Position numbers and translations under genes: made by a program. This document shows positions 16,293 through 24,869 of a stretch of DNA of 64,000 nt, one piece after another. The stretch lies in assembly GCF_001865675.1 (NCBI RefSeq), contig NZ_CP011319.1, positions 2,790,001-2,854,000 on the forward strand, given 5' to 3'. The notes under the pieces were generated by a model. That model searched no databases. It saw nothing but the letters and a program-made list of their open reading frames with translations, and had not been told where the DNA came from. The DNA comes from Janthinobacterium sp. 1_2014MBL_MicDiv. Its GTDB lineage: Bacteria > Pseudomonadota > Gammaproteobacteria > Burkholderiales > Burkholderiaceae_D. Each line of letters starts with the position of its first letter. Positions within the stretch are counted from its first letter, which is position 1.

Positions 16293-16797
16293 CCAGCAAG
16301 CAACAATTGAATCATTCGCCCCCGAAGACCCGCGCGGCATGCACATCGCCGGCGATGTCATCGGTCGCCAGCTGCAGGACATCGCGATCCTGACGCGCGA
16401 AACGGCGCAGCGCCTGAGCACCGCGCTCGGCATTAACCAGACCGATATGGCGTTGATGGAGCAGCTGATCAGCAACGGTCCCCTCGCTCCGAATGAACTG
16501 GCCGCGCGCCTTGCCGTCACGACGGCCGGCGTCACGCTCGTCATCGACCGCCTGGAGCGTGCCGGCCACGTGACGCGCGAACGCCAGCAGGACGACAAGC
16601 GCCGCGTGCTCGTGCATCCGGTGCAGGCATCGGTGGCGCAGACGTACCGGCATATCGCGCCGATGCTCGATGGACTGGACGCGGTGCTGAGCGCCTTGTC
16701 CGCGGGCGAGCGCACGACGATAGAGCATTTTCTCCAGCAAGTGATTACGGTTTACCAGACCACGTTGCCAACGGCAGCAGAAAAGAAGAATAAATGA
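16285..16797 (+). CDS. MarR-family repressor
   Basis: 170 aa. A winged helix is visible: LAPNELAARLAVTTAGVTLVIDRLERAGHV, then the wing RQQDDKRRVLVHP. Flanking helices form the dimer interface. It overlaps the pump gene by 8 nt and the monooxygenase gene by 4 nt (ATGA), so the three are translationally coupled. The palindrome in the operon promoter is the likely binding site, giving autoregulation together with pump and enzyme. Confidence 0.92.
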   Translation: MHDQQATIESFAPEDPRGMHIAGDVIGRQLQDIAILTRETAQRLSTALGINQTDMALMEQLISNGPLAPNELAARLAVTTAGVTLVIDRLERAGHVTRERQQDDKRRVLVHPVQASVAQTYRHIAPMLDGLDAVLSALSAGERTTIEHFLQQVITVYQTTLPTAAEKKNK

Positions 16798-17993
16798 AGA
16801 ACAAGCGAAAAATCCTGATAACGGGTGCAAGTGTCGCCGGCCCCACGCTGGCTTTCTGGCTGGCGCGCCAGGGCATGGAGGTGACGGTCGTCGAACGCGC
16901 GCCCGAGTTTCGCGATGGCGGGCAAACGATCGACGTGCGCGGCGCCGGCAAGGTGGTGGCGCAGCGGATGGGACTCGAGAGCGCCATCCGCGCCAAAAGC
17001 ACGCATGAGGATGGGATCAGGTTTGTCGACGAGCATGATCGCACCAGGGCGGAAATCGGCATCGGGGCGTTCGAGGGCAACGGGCCGGTGGCCGAGCTTG
17101 AAATCCTGCGCGGGGAACTGGCCAAGCTGCTGATCGAGCATGGCCGTCAGCAGGTGAACTACCGCTTTGGCGACAGTATCGCTGCGCTCGAGGAGCTGCC
17201 CGACGGCGTCGAGGTGCGCTTCGAACACGGCGGCGAAGAGCGGTTCGACCTCGTCATCGCTGCCGAAGGCGTGGGCTCGCATACGCGCAAGCTCGTGTTC
17301 GGAGACGAAGTCAGACGCCGGTCGTTCGACCTCTACACGGCCTACTTCACCATCGCGCGCGCGCCCGGCGACGAGCGCCAGATGCGATGGTTCAATGCGC
17401 CTGGCGGCTTGAGCGTATGCTTGCGTCCGGACAACCTGGGGACCACCCGCGCCCTGCTCTCGTTCCAGGAACCGCCCAGCGCCTACGAAAAGCTGTCGCT
17501 TGCCGAGCAAAAGACACTGCTGAAGCAAAAATTTGCCGGGCTGAGCTGGGAAACGCCGCGCATACTTGCCGCCCTGGACGCGACTCCCGACCTGTATCTC
17601 GACCAGATTTCCCAGGTAAAAATGGCGCGCTGGTCCAAGGGCAGGATCGCGCTCGTCGGCGATGCCGCCTATTGCGCCTCGCCCATCAGCGGCATGGGGA
17701 CCAGCCTGAGCCTGTGCGGCGCTTACATCCTGGCAGGGGAACTGGGACGCCACGCCGATCACGTGCAGGCGTTTGCCGCGTATGAAGCGATCATGCGCCC
17801 CTATGTCGATCAGGCGCAGAGCGTGCCCACCTTCGCGCCCCGGCTTGCCTCGCCCCACTCCCGCGCCGGGATCGCCTTTGGCCATGCGATGTTGCGCATG
17901 AGCAATGTTCCAATTGTGAAGTCAATTCTGGCCAGGTTTTTGACTCCCAAGGCAGATGCCCAGGCGCTTCCCGATTATGCGCACATGGCCTGA
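16794..17993 (+). CDS. FAD-dependent aromatic/drug monooxygenase (TetX-like)
   Basis: 399 aa. The N-terminal Rossmann segment KILITGASVAGPTLAFWLAR binds the FAD ADP moiety. The GD motif GRIALVGDAAYCASPISGMG near residue 285 completes the group A flavoprotein hydroxylase signature. Members hydroxylate aromatic compounds or inactivate drugs; TetX belongs to this wider family, but tetracycline activity cannot be claimed from sequence. Cotranscription with an exporter and MarR suggests a combined inactivation and export unit for a phenolic or drug-like molecule. Confidence 0.88.
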   Translation: MKNKRKILITGASVAGPTLAFWLARQGMEVTVVERAPEFRDGGQTIDVRGAGKVVAQRMGLESAIRAKSTHEDGIRFVDEHDRTRAEIGIGAFEGNGPVAELEILRGELAKLLIEHGRQQVNYRFGDSIAALEELPDGVEVRFEHGGEERFDLVIAAEGVGSHTRKLVFGDEVRRRSFDLYTAYFTIARAPGDERQMRWFNAPGGLSVCLRPDNLGTTRALLSFQEPPSAYEKLSLAEQKTLLKQKFAGLSWETPRILAALDATPDLYLDQISQVKMARWSKGRIALVGDAAYCASPISGMGTSLSLCGAYILAGELGRHADHVQAFAAYEAIMRPYVDQAQSVPTFAPRLASPHSRAGIAFGHAMLRMSNVPIVKSILARFLTPKADAQALPDYAHMA

Positions 17994-18000
17994 TGCGGGC

Positions 18001-18029
18001 ACACCTTGACCGGCAGTCGGTCAAGGTGT
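18001..18029 (+). terminator. 12-bp perfect hairpin after the monooxygenase
   Basis: ACACCTTGACCG (18001-18012) pairs with CGGTCAAGGTGT (18018-18029) around a 5-nt loop, 8 nt after the stop. There is no T-run. A second dyad ACTAGG-N8-CCTAGT (18089-18108) lies closer to the next gene and may be an operator instead. Confidence 0.55.
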
Positions 18030-18181
18030 ACGGCGCCTTCCGCCTGCCGCAGCGCGTAATTGCCATACAGTAATTTGCGTCGGCATGCACTAGGCAAGAT
18101 TACCTAGTCGACCGAAAGAAACTCCCAATTTTCGCCATGGTGGCGCATGCGTATGCTGGGCCCGAATAATAGAGGGTCACC

Positions 18182-20293
18182 ATGAACGCCAATGCCACTT
18201 CCACCTTGTATCCCGGTTCGCCGCACCGCTTTTCCTTTTCATCCGCACTGATGCAGGCGCTGCTGCTCCTGGCGAGCATCCTGCTGTGCGCCACTTCCGC
18301 CACAGCCGCCGCGCCGCCAGCCGCGGCGGCGCAAGCGGCGCCATCCGCCGAACTCGTCAAGCGCGGCGAATATGTCGCGCGCCTGGGCGATTGCGTGGCC
18401 TGCCACACCAGCCCGAACGGCGCCGCCATGGCCGGCGGCCTGGAGCTGAAAACGCCTTTCGGCACCATTTACAGCACCAATATCACGCCCGACGCCAGGA
18501 CGGGGCTGGGCGGCTACTCGTTCGCGCAGTTCGACCGCGCCATGCGCAAGGGCGTGGCGGCGGATGGCCACAATCTGTATCCGGCCATGCCCTACCCGTC
18601 CTATGCGAAGATCTCGCCCGACGACATGCAGGCCCTGTACGCGTATCTGCAGCGCGGCGTGGCGCCCGTGGCGCAGCAAAACCGCGAAACGGACATGAAG
18701 TGGCCGTTCAGCATGCGCTGGGGCTTGTCCTTGTGGAACGCCGTCTTCCTCGACGACGCGCCGTTCAAGCCCGACAGCGCCAAGTCGGCCGTGTGGAACC
18801 GGGGCAGCTATATCGCCCAGGGCCTCGGCCATTGCGGATCGTGCCACACGCCGCGCGGCGTGGCCTTCCAGGAAAAGGCCATGGGCCAGGACGGCAGCGG
18901 CGGCAAGCATTACCTGTCCGGCTTCACCTTCGACGGCTGGCATGCCGTGAACTTGCGCAACTTATGGACGCCGGAGGAAATCGTGCGCCTGCTGAAAACG
19001 GGCCGCAACAGTTTCGGCACGGCAGCCGGCAGCATGACGGAAGTCATCACGCACAGCACGCAGTATGTCACCGATGGCGACCTCGATGCGCTGGCGCACT
19101 ACCTGCATGACTTGCCGGCCAAACCGGGCGCGCCAGTGACGCAAAAGGCGCCGACTCCCCTCGTGGCGGCCAGCGACGACGCCCTGTACAACACGCGCGG
19201 CGGCCTCGGCTACCTGCAGTTTTGCGCCACCTGCCACCGGCGCGATGGCCGCGGCGTCGAGAACATCTTCCCGCCGCTGGCGCAGAACGACTCGGTGCAG
19301 TCGAAGGATGCCACCTCCGTCATCCACATCGCATTGACCGGCTGGCAGTCGGCCGTCACGCAGCAATCGCCGCGTTCGTTCGGCATGCCCTCGTATGACC
19401 GCCTGTCGGATGCGGAACTGGCGGAAATCCTCACCTTTGTGCGCGGCAAGTGGGGCAACCACGGCGCGCCCGTCACGACGGCGCAGATCGCCAAGGTGCG
19501 CAAGGAACTCAAGCTCAAGGCGCCGGATCCGGGCGGCTTCGTCACGCCCCGCTTCGCCGCCCTGGCGGCCGATCCGAATGCCAGCCAGTTGATCCACGGC
19601 ATGCAGCTGATGACGGAAACGCGCGCGCGCCTGCCGCGCAACGTGGGCAACGACCTCAATTGCAGCAGTTGCCACCTGAATGGCGGCACCGTGGCCAACG
19701 GTTCGCCCTTCCTCGGCATTTCCGCCTTCTTTCCCTCGGAAGCGCCGCGCGCGGGCAAGGTCATCAGCCTGGGCGAGCGCATCAACGGCTGCTTCCGCCG
19801 CTCGATGCACGGCAAGCCGCTGGCCGTCGACGGCCCCGAGCTGCAGGCCATGGTCGCCTATATCGACTGGATGAAGGGCGCCACGCAAGCGAACGACAAG
19901 GTGCCGGGACGCGGCGTGGCGAAGATCGACCGCAACCTCATGCCCGATCCCGTGCATGGTAAAAAAGTATATGCCGAGCAATGTGCCGTGTGCCACGGCG
20001 CGAATGGCGAAGGCATCCAGGGCGCCAATGGCGTGCCGGCCTTTCCACCGCTTTGGGGCGAGCGTTCGTTCAATATCGGCGCCGGCATGGCCCGCACCTA
20101 CACGGCGGCCGGCTTCGTGAAAGCGAACATGGTGATGGGCCATGGTCAGAAGTTTCCGCTGGGGCAAGGCAACCTGTCCGACCAGGACGCCGTCGACGTG
20201 GCCGAGTATTTCACCCACATGCCGCGTCCGGACTTCCCGGACAAGGTGAAGGACTGGCCGAAAGGCGGCAAGCCCAGGGATGCGCGCTATTGA
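18182..20293 (+). CDS. Five-heme c-type cytochrome: triheme dehydrogenase-subunit part fused to a TsdA-like diheme part
   Basis: 703 aa with an N-terminal signal/anchor helix (LMQALLLLASILLCATSATAAA), so periplasmic. Five CxxCH heme sites: C71, C218, C348, C494 and C601. Residues 55-430 have the layout of the triheme cytochrome subunit of membrane alcohol/gluconate dehydrogenases (GEYVARLGDCVACHT; NRGSYIAQGLGHCGSCHTPR; FCATCHRRDGRG). Residues 460-700 resemble thiosulfate dehydrogenase-type diheme cytochromes (NCSSCHLNGG; LGERINGCFRRSMHGKPL; CAVCHGANGEG). The fusion would pass electrons from a dehydrogenase or sulfur substrate to the respiratory chain. No catalytic dehydrogenase subunit lies next to it. 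Confidence 0.88.
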   Translation: MNANATSTLYPGSPHRFSFSSALMQALLLLASILLCATSATAAAPPAAAAQAAPSAELVKRGEYVARLGDCVACHTSPNGAAMAGGLELKTPFGTIYSTNITPDARTGLGGYSFAQFDRAMRKGVAADGHNLYPAMPYPSYAKISPDDMQALYAYLQRGVAPVAQQNRETDMKWPFSMRWGLSLWNAVFLDDAPFKPDSAKSAVWNRGSYIAQGLGHCGSCHTPRGVAFQEKAMGQDGSGGKHYLSGFTFDGWHAVNLRNLWTPEEIVRLLKTGRNSFGTAAGSMTEVITHSTQYVTDGDLDALAHYLHDLPAKPGAPVTQKAPTPLVAASDDALYNTRGGLGYLQFCATCHRRDGRGVENIFPPLAQNDSVQSKDATSVIHIALTGWQSAVTQQSPRSFGMPSYDRLSDAELAEILTFVRGKWGNHGAPVTTAQIAKVRKELKLKAPDPGGFVTPRFAALAADPNASQLIHGMQLMTETRARLPRNVGNDLNCSSCHLNGGTVANGSPFLGISAFFPSEAPRAGKVISLGERINGCFRRSMHGKPLAVDGPELQAMVAYIDWMKGATQANDKVPGRGVAKIDRNLMPDPVHGKKVYAEQCAVCHGANGEGIQGANGVPAFPPLWGERSFNIGAGMARTYTAAGFVKANMVMGHGQKFPLGQGNLSDQDAVDVAEYFTHMPRPDFPDKVKDWPKGGKPRDARY

Positions 20294-20340
20294 CGTCCGG
20301 ATCCGCTATGCTCATGTCATGACCATCCTGGGAGCATTGC

Positions 20341-21114
20341 ATGAGCGACAACATCCATCACGCGGCCGCCGACGGCTACGCCACGGCGGCCGCCAGCTAC
20401 GTCAAGGGCCGGCCCGACTATCCACCGGAAGTGTCGGCCTGGCTGAAGGACGCGCTGGGCCTGCGGCCGGGCGTCACGGTGCTGGACCTGGGCGCCGGCA
20501 CGGGCAAGTTCACGCCGCGGCTGCTTGATACGGGCGCCACGGTGATTGCCGTCGAGCCCGTACCCGCCATGCTGGCAAAATTATCCGCCGCCCTACCGCA
20601 AGTCACGGCCCTGGCGGGCGCGGCAACGGCCATTCCCCTGCCCGACGCGTCCGTCGACGCCGTCGTCTGCGCGCAGGCATTCCACTGGTTCGCAACGCCG
20701 GCGGCGCTCGATGAAATCCTGCGCGTGCTCAAGCCCGGAGGCAGGCTGGGCCTGGTGTGGAACCTGCGCGACGCCAGCGTGCCCTGGGTGGCGCGGCTGG
20801 ACGCCATCGTCAACCGGGCCGAAGGCGATACGCCCCGCTATTACACGGGCGCCTGGCGCCAGGCGTTTCCCCATGCGGGATTGAGTCCCTTGCAGGAAAC
20901 GCATTTTTCCCACGGGCATACAGGGTCGGCGGAAGACGTGCTGTTCAACAGGGTGCGCTCGACCAGCTTCATCGCCGCCCTGCCGCCGCAGGAACGCCAG
21001 CGCATCGACGACGACATCGGCCAGCTGATCGCTGCCGAACCGGCCTTGCGCGGCCAGGACGTCGTCACCGTGCCCTACCGGACGGCCGCCTTCGTGGCGC
21101 ACAAGCTGGGCTGA
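20341..21114 (+). CDS. Class I SAM-dependent methyltransferase
   Basis: 257 aa, start after GGGAG. Motif I is VTVLDLGAGTGKFTPRLL, the acidic motif II end is AVEP, motif III is the VDAVVCAQAFHWF region, and LKPGGRLGLVWN follows. This is the UbiE/small-molecule methyltransferase type, and the substrate is unknown. It overlaps the convergent SDR gene by about 50 nt at the 3' ends. Confidence 0.88.
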   Translation: MSDNIHHAAADGYATAAASYVKGRPDYPPEVSAWLKDALGLRPGVTVLDLGAGTGKFTPRLLDTGATVIAVEPVPAMLAKLSAALPQVTALAGAATAIPLPDASVDAVVCAQAFHWFATPAALDEILRVLKPGGRLGLVWNLRDASVPWVARLDAIVNRAEGDTPRYYTGAWRQAFPHAGLSPLQETHFSHGHTGSAEDVLFNRVRSTSFIAALPPQERQRIDDDIGQLIAAEPALRGQDVVTVPYRTAAFVAHKLG

Positions 21115-21923
21115 AGCATGGCCGGCCGGCGTTCAAGCCTGGCCTGAGCATGTTTTCCACGATGCGCAGCACGGTTTCACGGGGCAACAAGCGCGGCAGC
21201 CAGGCCAGCAGGCGATTTTGCCGGCCCGCCACATGGCTGCTGCGGCCCTGGTCGAGTGCGCGCAAGGCTGCGTCGACGACGGCCTGCGGCGCCATGCGCC
21301 TGCCCACGGCCGCCTCGGGCGCGGCCACGACGTCGAAGAAGGCCGTATCCGTCGCGCCCGGACACAGGGCCAGCACGCGCACGCCGCGGCGGCGGTTTTC
21401 CGCCCACAACGCTTCGGAAAATGCCAGCACGAAGGCCTTGCTGGCGCCATACACGGCCATATAGGGATCGGGCTGCAGGGCGGCCGTGGACGCCACGTTG
21501 ATGATGGCGCCCCGCCCTTGGGCCAGCATGTGCGGCAAGGCGCAGTGCGTCAACTCCATGAGCGCCGTGCAATTGACCGCCACCTCGCTGGCCTGGCGCG
21601 CCAGGTCGATGTTCTCGAAGCGGCCATGCGTGGCGAAGCCCGCATTATTGACCAGCACGTCCGGCGGCATGCCCAGCGCGCAGGCCTGCGCATGCGCGTC
21701 CCGGGCGGCGCCCGGCAGGCTCAGGTCGGCCACGAGGGCATGGGCGCGGATACCGTGGCGCCGGGAAAGTTCGGCGGCCAGGCTGTCCAGCACGGCGCCG
21801 GAGCGGGCCAGCAGCAGCAGGTGCGCGCCGCGCGCGGCCAGGGTCTGCGCGAAGACGCGGCCGATGCCGGACGAGGCGCCCGTGATCAGCACGGTCTGGT
21901 TCATATAGTTGATGGTGGTCATG
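21065..21923 (-). CDS. Short-chain dehydrogenase/reductase
   Basis: 285 aa from ATG 21923; ATG 21905 is an alternative start, and the longer open frame above is not real. The Rossmann motif TVLITGASSGIGRVFA, NNAG, and the catalytic YGASK (Tyr and Lys) with upstream Ser in NVASTAA are all present. The last 25 residues are Arg/Pro-rich and overlap the neighbouring methyltransferase, so the C-terminus may have been extended by loss of a stop. It is divergent from a merR gene and has a MerR-type promoter, so the two form a regulator-target pair. Confidence 0.9.
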
Positions 21924-21953
21924 GCAAGAGTGTCGTAATGGAAGGTGTTTTCA

Positions 21954-21984
21954 CTGTAAACTGTGGTCTTTAGTCCACTGTCAA
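21954..21984 (-). promoter_or_regulatory. MerR-type promoter of the SDR gene
   Basis: Minus strand: -35 TTGACA (21984-21979), a 19-bp spacer, -10 TTACAG (21959-21954). The spacer contains the dyad GTGGACT-AA-AGACCAC with one mismatch. The geometry is the same as at the other two MerR loci in the window. Confidence 0.7.
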
Positions 21985-21994
21985 CGAAAAAATC

Positions 21995-22390
21995 ATGCGC
22001 ATTGGTGAAATCACCCGCCTGACGGGCGTAACGAAGGATACGGTGCGCTTTTACGAGCGCCAGGGACTGCTCGATGCGGCGCCGCAGCCGGGCATGACGA
22101 ATAACTACAAGGAATATTCGGCGCAAGCCTTGCGGCGCATCGAACTGATCGGCCACGCCAAGGCGCTGGGGTTCACACTGAAGGAAATCGCTGAAGTGAT
22201 TGCCGTATGGCAGGAAAATACCCTCGATGCGCACACCAAGCGCGCCATGCTGGAAACCAAAATTGCCCAGATCGACGACAAGGCCCGCTCGATGGCCGTG
22301 CTGCGCGCCGGCCTCGTCGACGCGCTGGCCAAGGTGGAAACGGGCTGCGACGATGGCGCGCCGGACGCCACATTCAAGGATAAACAATGA
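21995..22390 (+). CDS. MerR-family transcriptional regulator
   Basis: 131 aa. Helix-turn-helix MRIGEITRLTGVTKDTVRFYERQGLL, wing MTNNYKEYS, then a coiled coil. One Cys lies near the end (GCDDG), so a thiolate metal site is unlikely. Divergent from the SDR gene it probably activates. Its stop overlaps the start of the SMI1/KNR4 gene (ATGA), giving coupled expression. Confidence 0.9.
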   Translation: MRIGEITRLTGVTKDTVRFYERQGLLDAAPQPGMTNNYKEYSAQALRRIELIGHAKALGFTLKEIAEVIAVWQENTLDAHTKRAMLETKIAQIDDKARSMAVLRAGLVDALAKVETGCDDGAPDATFKDKQ

Positions 22391-23040
22391 GCAACTATTA
22401 CACGCAATACCGCCACCTGGCGCTCGACGGCGCCAGGCCGGCGCCCACGGCGCAAGAGATCGCCGCCATCGAAGCCTTGCTGGAAGCGCCCTTGCCGCCC
22501 GCCTTCCTGGCCTTTTTACAGGTGGCCAACGGCGCCTATTTCGACTACACGTGCGACGTGCCCGATGGCGAGGGCGGCGTGGAAAAAATGGGCTTCAACA
22601 CCTTTTTCAGCGCTGACGAGGGCGATTTCTGCGATGAAACCCTGGTTGGCGAGATCCGCGCGGCGCGCAAGCACATGTCGATGCCGGCGCAAATCCTGCC
22701 GTTCGCCCGCGATGGCGGCAATTCCATGGTCTTTCTGGACTTGACGGCGGAAGGCGGCGGCCGCGTCATGGGCTATGTGCAGGAATTGCCGGGCTGGACG
22801 GGGCGCCGCGCCCACGGTTTCATCGAACTGGCGCCCTCGTTCGACGCCTGGCTGGACAGCCTGTACATCGACCGCGACACGGTGCTCGACGAACTCGAAC
22901 ACAGCGTCTCGGAGCCATCGCACCTGGAAGCGATGGCGCAGTGGCTCGATATCGGCATGCCGGCCTGGCGCCAGGATGCCGGCATCGCCGCCATGTTTGC
23001 TCTTAAACAAGTCCAATTGTACGCTAGCGAACAGGAGTAG
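22387..23040 (+). CDS. SMI1/KNR4-family protein
   Basis: 217 aa. The N-terminal helix-loop IAAIEALLEAPLPPAFLAFLQVANGAYFDY is the SMI1/KNR4 fold signature, followed by DEGDFCDETLVGEIR and DGGNSMVFLDL. Family members include immunity proteins of contact-dependent or polymorphic toxin systems and general scaffold proteins. No toxin gene is visible here, and coupling to merR argues for a housekeeping or sensor role. Function unknown. Confidence 0.8.
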   Translation: MSNYYTQYRHLALDGARPAPTAQEIAAIEALLEAPLPPAFLAFLQVANGAYFDYTCDVPDGEGGVEKMGFNTFFSADEGDFCDETLVGEIRAARKHMSMPAQILPFARDGGNSMVFLDLTAEGGGRVMGYVQELPGWTGRRAHGFIELAPSFDAWLDSLYIDRDTVLDELEHSVSEPSHLEAMAQWLDIGMPAWRQDAGIAAMFALKQVQLYASEQE

Positions 23041-23140
23041 TCCTACGGGAAGGACCGTGCGCGTCCTATGGGTGTGCGCAGGCTGCGGGCTTAACATTGT
23101 CGCCAGCTTGCAGAAAACACCACTAGGAAAAGGATATCCC

Positions 23141-23698
23141 ATGCGTATCTCCACCACCAGTTCCCGCGCGCCCACCCTGAGGAGCGTGGCCATCGGCGCC
23201 GCCGTGGCGCTGCTGAGCGGCATCGCCATCAACAGCATCGCCGCCGCTGCCCCGGGCGCGTACGACAGGCAGTTCCTCAGCAAGGCAGCCGACGCGGGCA
23301 GCACGGAAATTGCCGCTAGTAAAGTAGCGCAAAGCAAGAGCAGCAATGCGGAAGTGAAGAAATTCGCCGACGCCATGGTCGCCGATCACACGAAGGTGGC
23401 CGAGGAATTGAAACAGCTGGCCAGCAGCAGGCAGATCGAGGTCAGCGACGAGCCGGGCGCGAAGCACAAGGCGCAGATCGCCAGGCTGAGCCGTCTGGAC
23501 GGCAAGCCGTTCGACACGGAATATGCGGCCAGCATCGGCGTGGCGGCGCACCAGGACGCCGTCAAGCTGTTCACGGAAGCGAGCCAGAAGGCCAGCGATC
23601 CCGCCATCAAGGCCTTCGCGGCGAAGACCTTGCCGGCATTGCAACATCACCTGGCAATGGCCAACGCCCTGCACGCGGCGCTGGCCAGGCAGGCTTAG
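23141..23698 (+). CDS. Secreted DUF4142 protein
   Basis: 185 aa, start after AAAAGGA. An N-terminal signal segment (SVAIGAAVALLSGIAINSIAAAA) is followed by the DUF4142 four-helix domain (YDRQFLSKAADAGSTEIAAS, VKKFADAMVADHTKVAEEL, FDTEYAASIGVAAHQDAVKLF). DUF4142 has a ferritin-like helical layout; its role is unknown but often linked to envelope stress. Monocistronic, and a hairpin follows. Confidence 0.88.
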   Translation: MRISTTSSRAPTLRSVAIGAAVALLSGIAINSIAAAAPGAYDRQFLSKAADAGSTEIAASKVAQSKSSNAEVKKFADAMVADHTKVAEELKQLASSRQIEVSDEPGAKHKAQIARLSRLDGKPFDTEYAASIGVAAHQDAVKLFTEASQKASDPAIKAFAAKTLPALQHHLAMANALHAALARQA

Positions 23699-23710
23699 TC
23701 TGCGGGAACC

Positions 23711-23739
23711 TACTTGCTGTGCGTGCTGTACAGCAAGTA
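23711..23739 (+). terminator. 10-bp hairpin after the DUF4142 gene
   Basis: TACTTGCTGT (23711-23720) pairs with ACAGCAAGTA (23730-23739) around a 9-nt loop, 13 nt after the stop. It is followed by TTCTCCC, not a T-run. Confidence 0.5.
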
Positions 23740-23794
23740 TTCTCCCGCTTGACATACAATGCGGCAACTTTGTTTTCGGCTACGCGACGACCCC

Positions 23795-24175
23795 ATGCAG
23801 CTACTCAAAAAGACCGGCCTGATTGCCGCCGCCATCCTGTTCCTCATCCTGCTGGCAGGCTGGCTCTTCATCAAGGTGGCGGCGGCCCGCAATGCGACGG
23901 TGTACGCGCAGCAATGGAACGCCAGCGGCACCTGCGTGATCAAGACCTTCGTGCCCCACTATGGCGGCGGCGTGCCGCAGAACATCGTGCGCGCATTCAG
24001 CACGTCTACCTTCTTCCGCGTGTATCACAAGGATGGTACCTTGCTGGAAAGTACGGAATGGGTGCTCGACATGCATGAAGACGGCATCCTCGACCATGCC
24101 CGCTGGGGCCAGAACCGCGCCATCTATCCGACCGACATGGGGTACGAGGGCTGGACCCTGCCCGAATGCGCGTGA
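23795..24175 (+). CDS. Membrane-anchored small protein, function unknown
   Basis: 126 aa from ATG 23795; an ATG at 23759 gives a longer form. A single N-terminal helix (LIAAAILFLILLAGWLFIKVA) anchors a soluble domain of about 100 residues with two Cys residues (GTCVIK, LPECA) that could pair in the periplasm. It lies 13 nt before the next gene, so the two are probably an operon. Not recognised. Confidence 0.65.
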   Translation: MQLLKKTGLIAAAILFLILLAGWLFIKVAAARNATVYAQQWNASGTCVIKTFVPHYGGGVPQNIVRAFSTSTFFRVYHKDGTLLESTEWVLDMHEDGILDHARWGQNRAIYPTDMGYEGWTLPECA

Positions 24176-24188
24176 GCGGAGTAGCCTG

Positions 24189-24620
24189 ATGCCAAAACAC
24201 AAGGGATTGCGCGGCCCCTGGAGCGACGCCCTGTACGCCCCCACGCTCCACCATTTCCTCGGCCCCTTCGACGTGTATGACCGCGAAGAAACCCTGGGCG
24301 TGGAACTGGAGACCCACGACATGAACGATCCGGCCCAGCGCGCGGCGCTGATACGGCGCGACATCACGGGCCAGTACAAGGAGCTCAGCTACCGCCACCG
24401 CCATGCGCTGCTGGAGGTGCTGGCGCGGGCCCTGCAAGAGCCCGGCTACGATTTCCAGGCCATCCTCGAACATGACCCCGAAAACACGCACGCCCTGCCC
24501 GCCTTGTGGGACGAGATGGACGATCCGCGCGCCTTCTTCGCTGATATCTATCGGCTGGCGCGTGAAGACTGGCGCGATGACCTGGCCCGCGCGGCGGCGG
24601 AAGACCCTGCCGACTGGTGA
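24189..24620 (+). CDS. Uncharacterised acidic protein
   Basis: 143 aa, soluble and rich in Asp, Arg and Trp (GPWSDALYAPTLHHFLGPFDVYD; REDWRDDLARAAAEDPADW). No motif recognised. Probably cotranscribed with the membrane-anchored gene just upstream. Confidence 0.65.
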   Translation: MPKHKGLRGPWSDALYAPTLHHFLGPFDVYDREETLGVELETHDMNDPAQRAALIRRDITGQYKELSYRHRHALLEVLARALQEPGYDFQAILEHDPENTHALPALWDEMDDPRAFFADIYRLAREDWRDDLARAAAEDPADW

Positions 24621-24869
24621 TGCTGCGCCCGCACGCGGTGCGCGCGCCACACTAGCGTGGCGATAGCCGGTCGCCTCCCTTCCCCTCTGAAACCGCGATC
24701 GCGGCCATGTGCACGCGGCGTTGCAAAAATGCTCGCAATAAATATTTTTTACTGCTGAGCACATGCGTGCCGGCATCGCGCTAGTATGCGACGTCGGCGC
24801 TCCGATAAGCGCCCCCGGCGCGCCGGTTCCCCACCGGCCGCCGCCTGCCGCCATGAGAAGGAGACCGTC

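Noticed and set aside
18001..18108. Small RNA gene between monooxygenase and cytochrome genes
   Set aside because: Two dyads are present but no promoter or T-run supports a separate transcript; they are better explained as a terminator and an operator.
18962..20218. 418-codon open frame antisense to the five-heme cytochrome
   Set aside because: Shadow of a gene with five CxxCH motifs; no domain and no ribosome site.
22387..23040. Polymorphic toxin immunity locus
   Set aside because: The SMI1/KNR4 protein has no neighbouring toxin, Rhs or CdiA-like gene, and is coupled to a merR gene instead.
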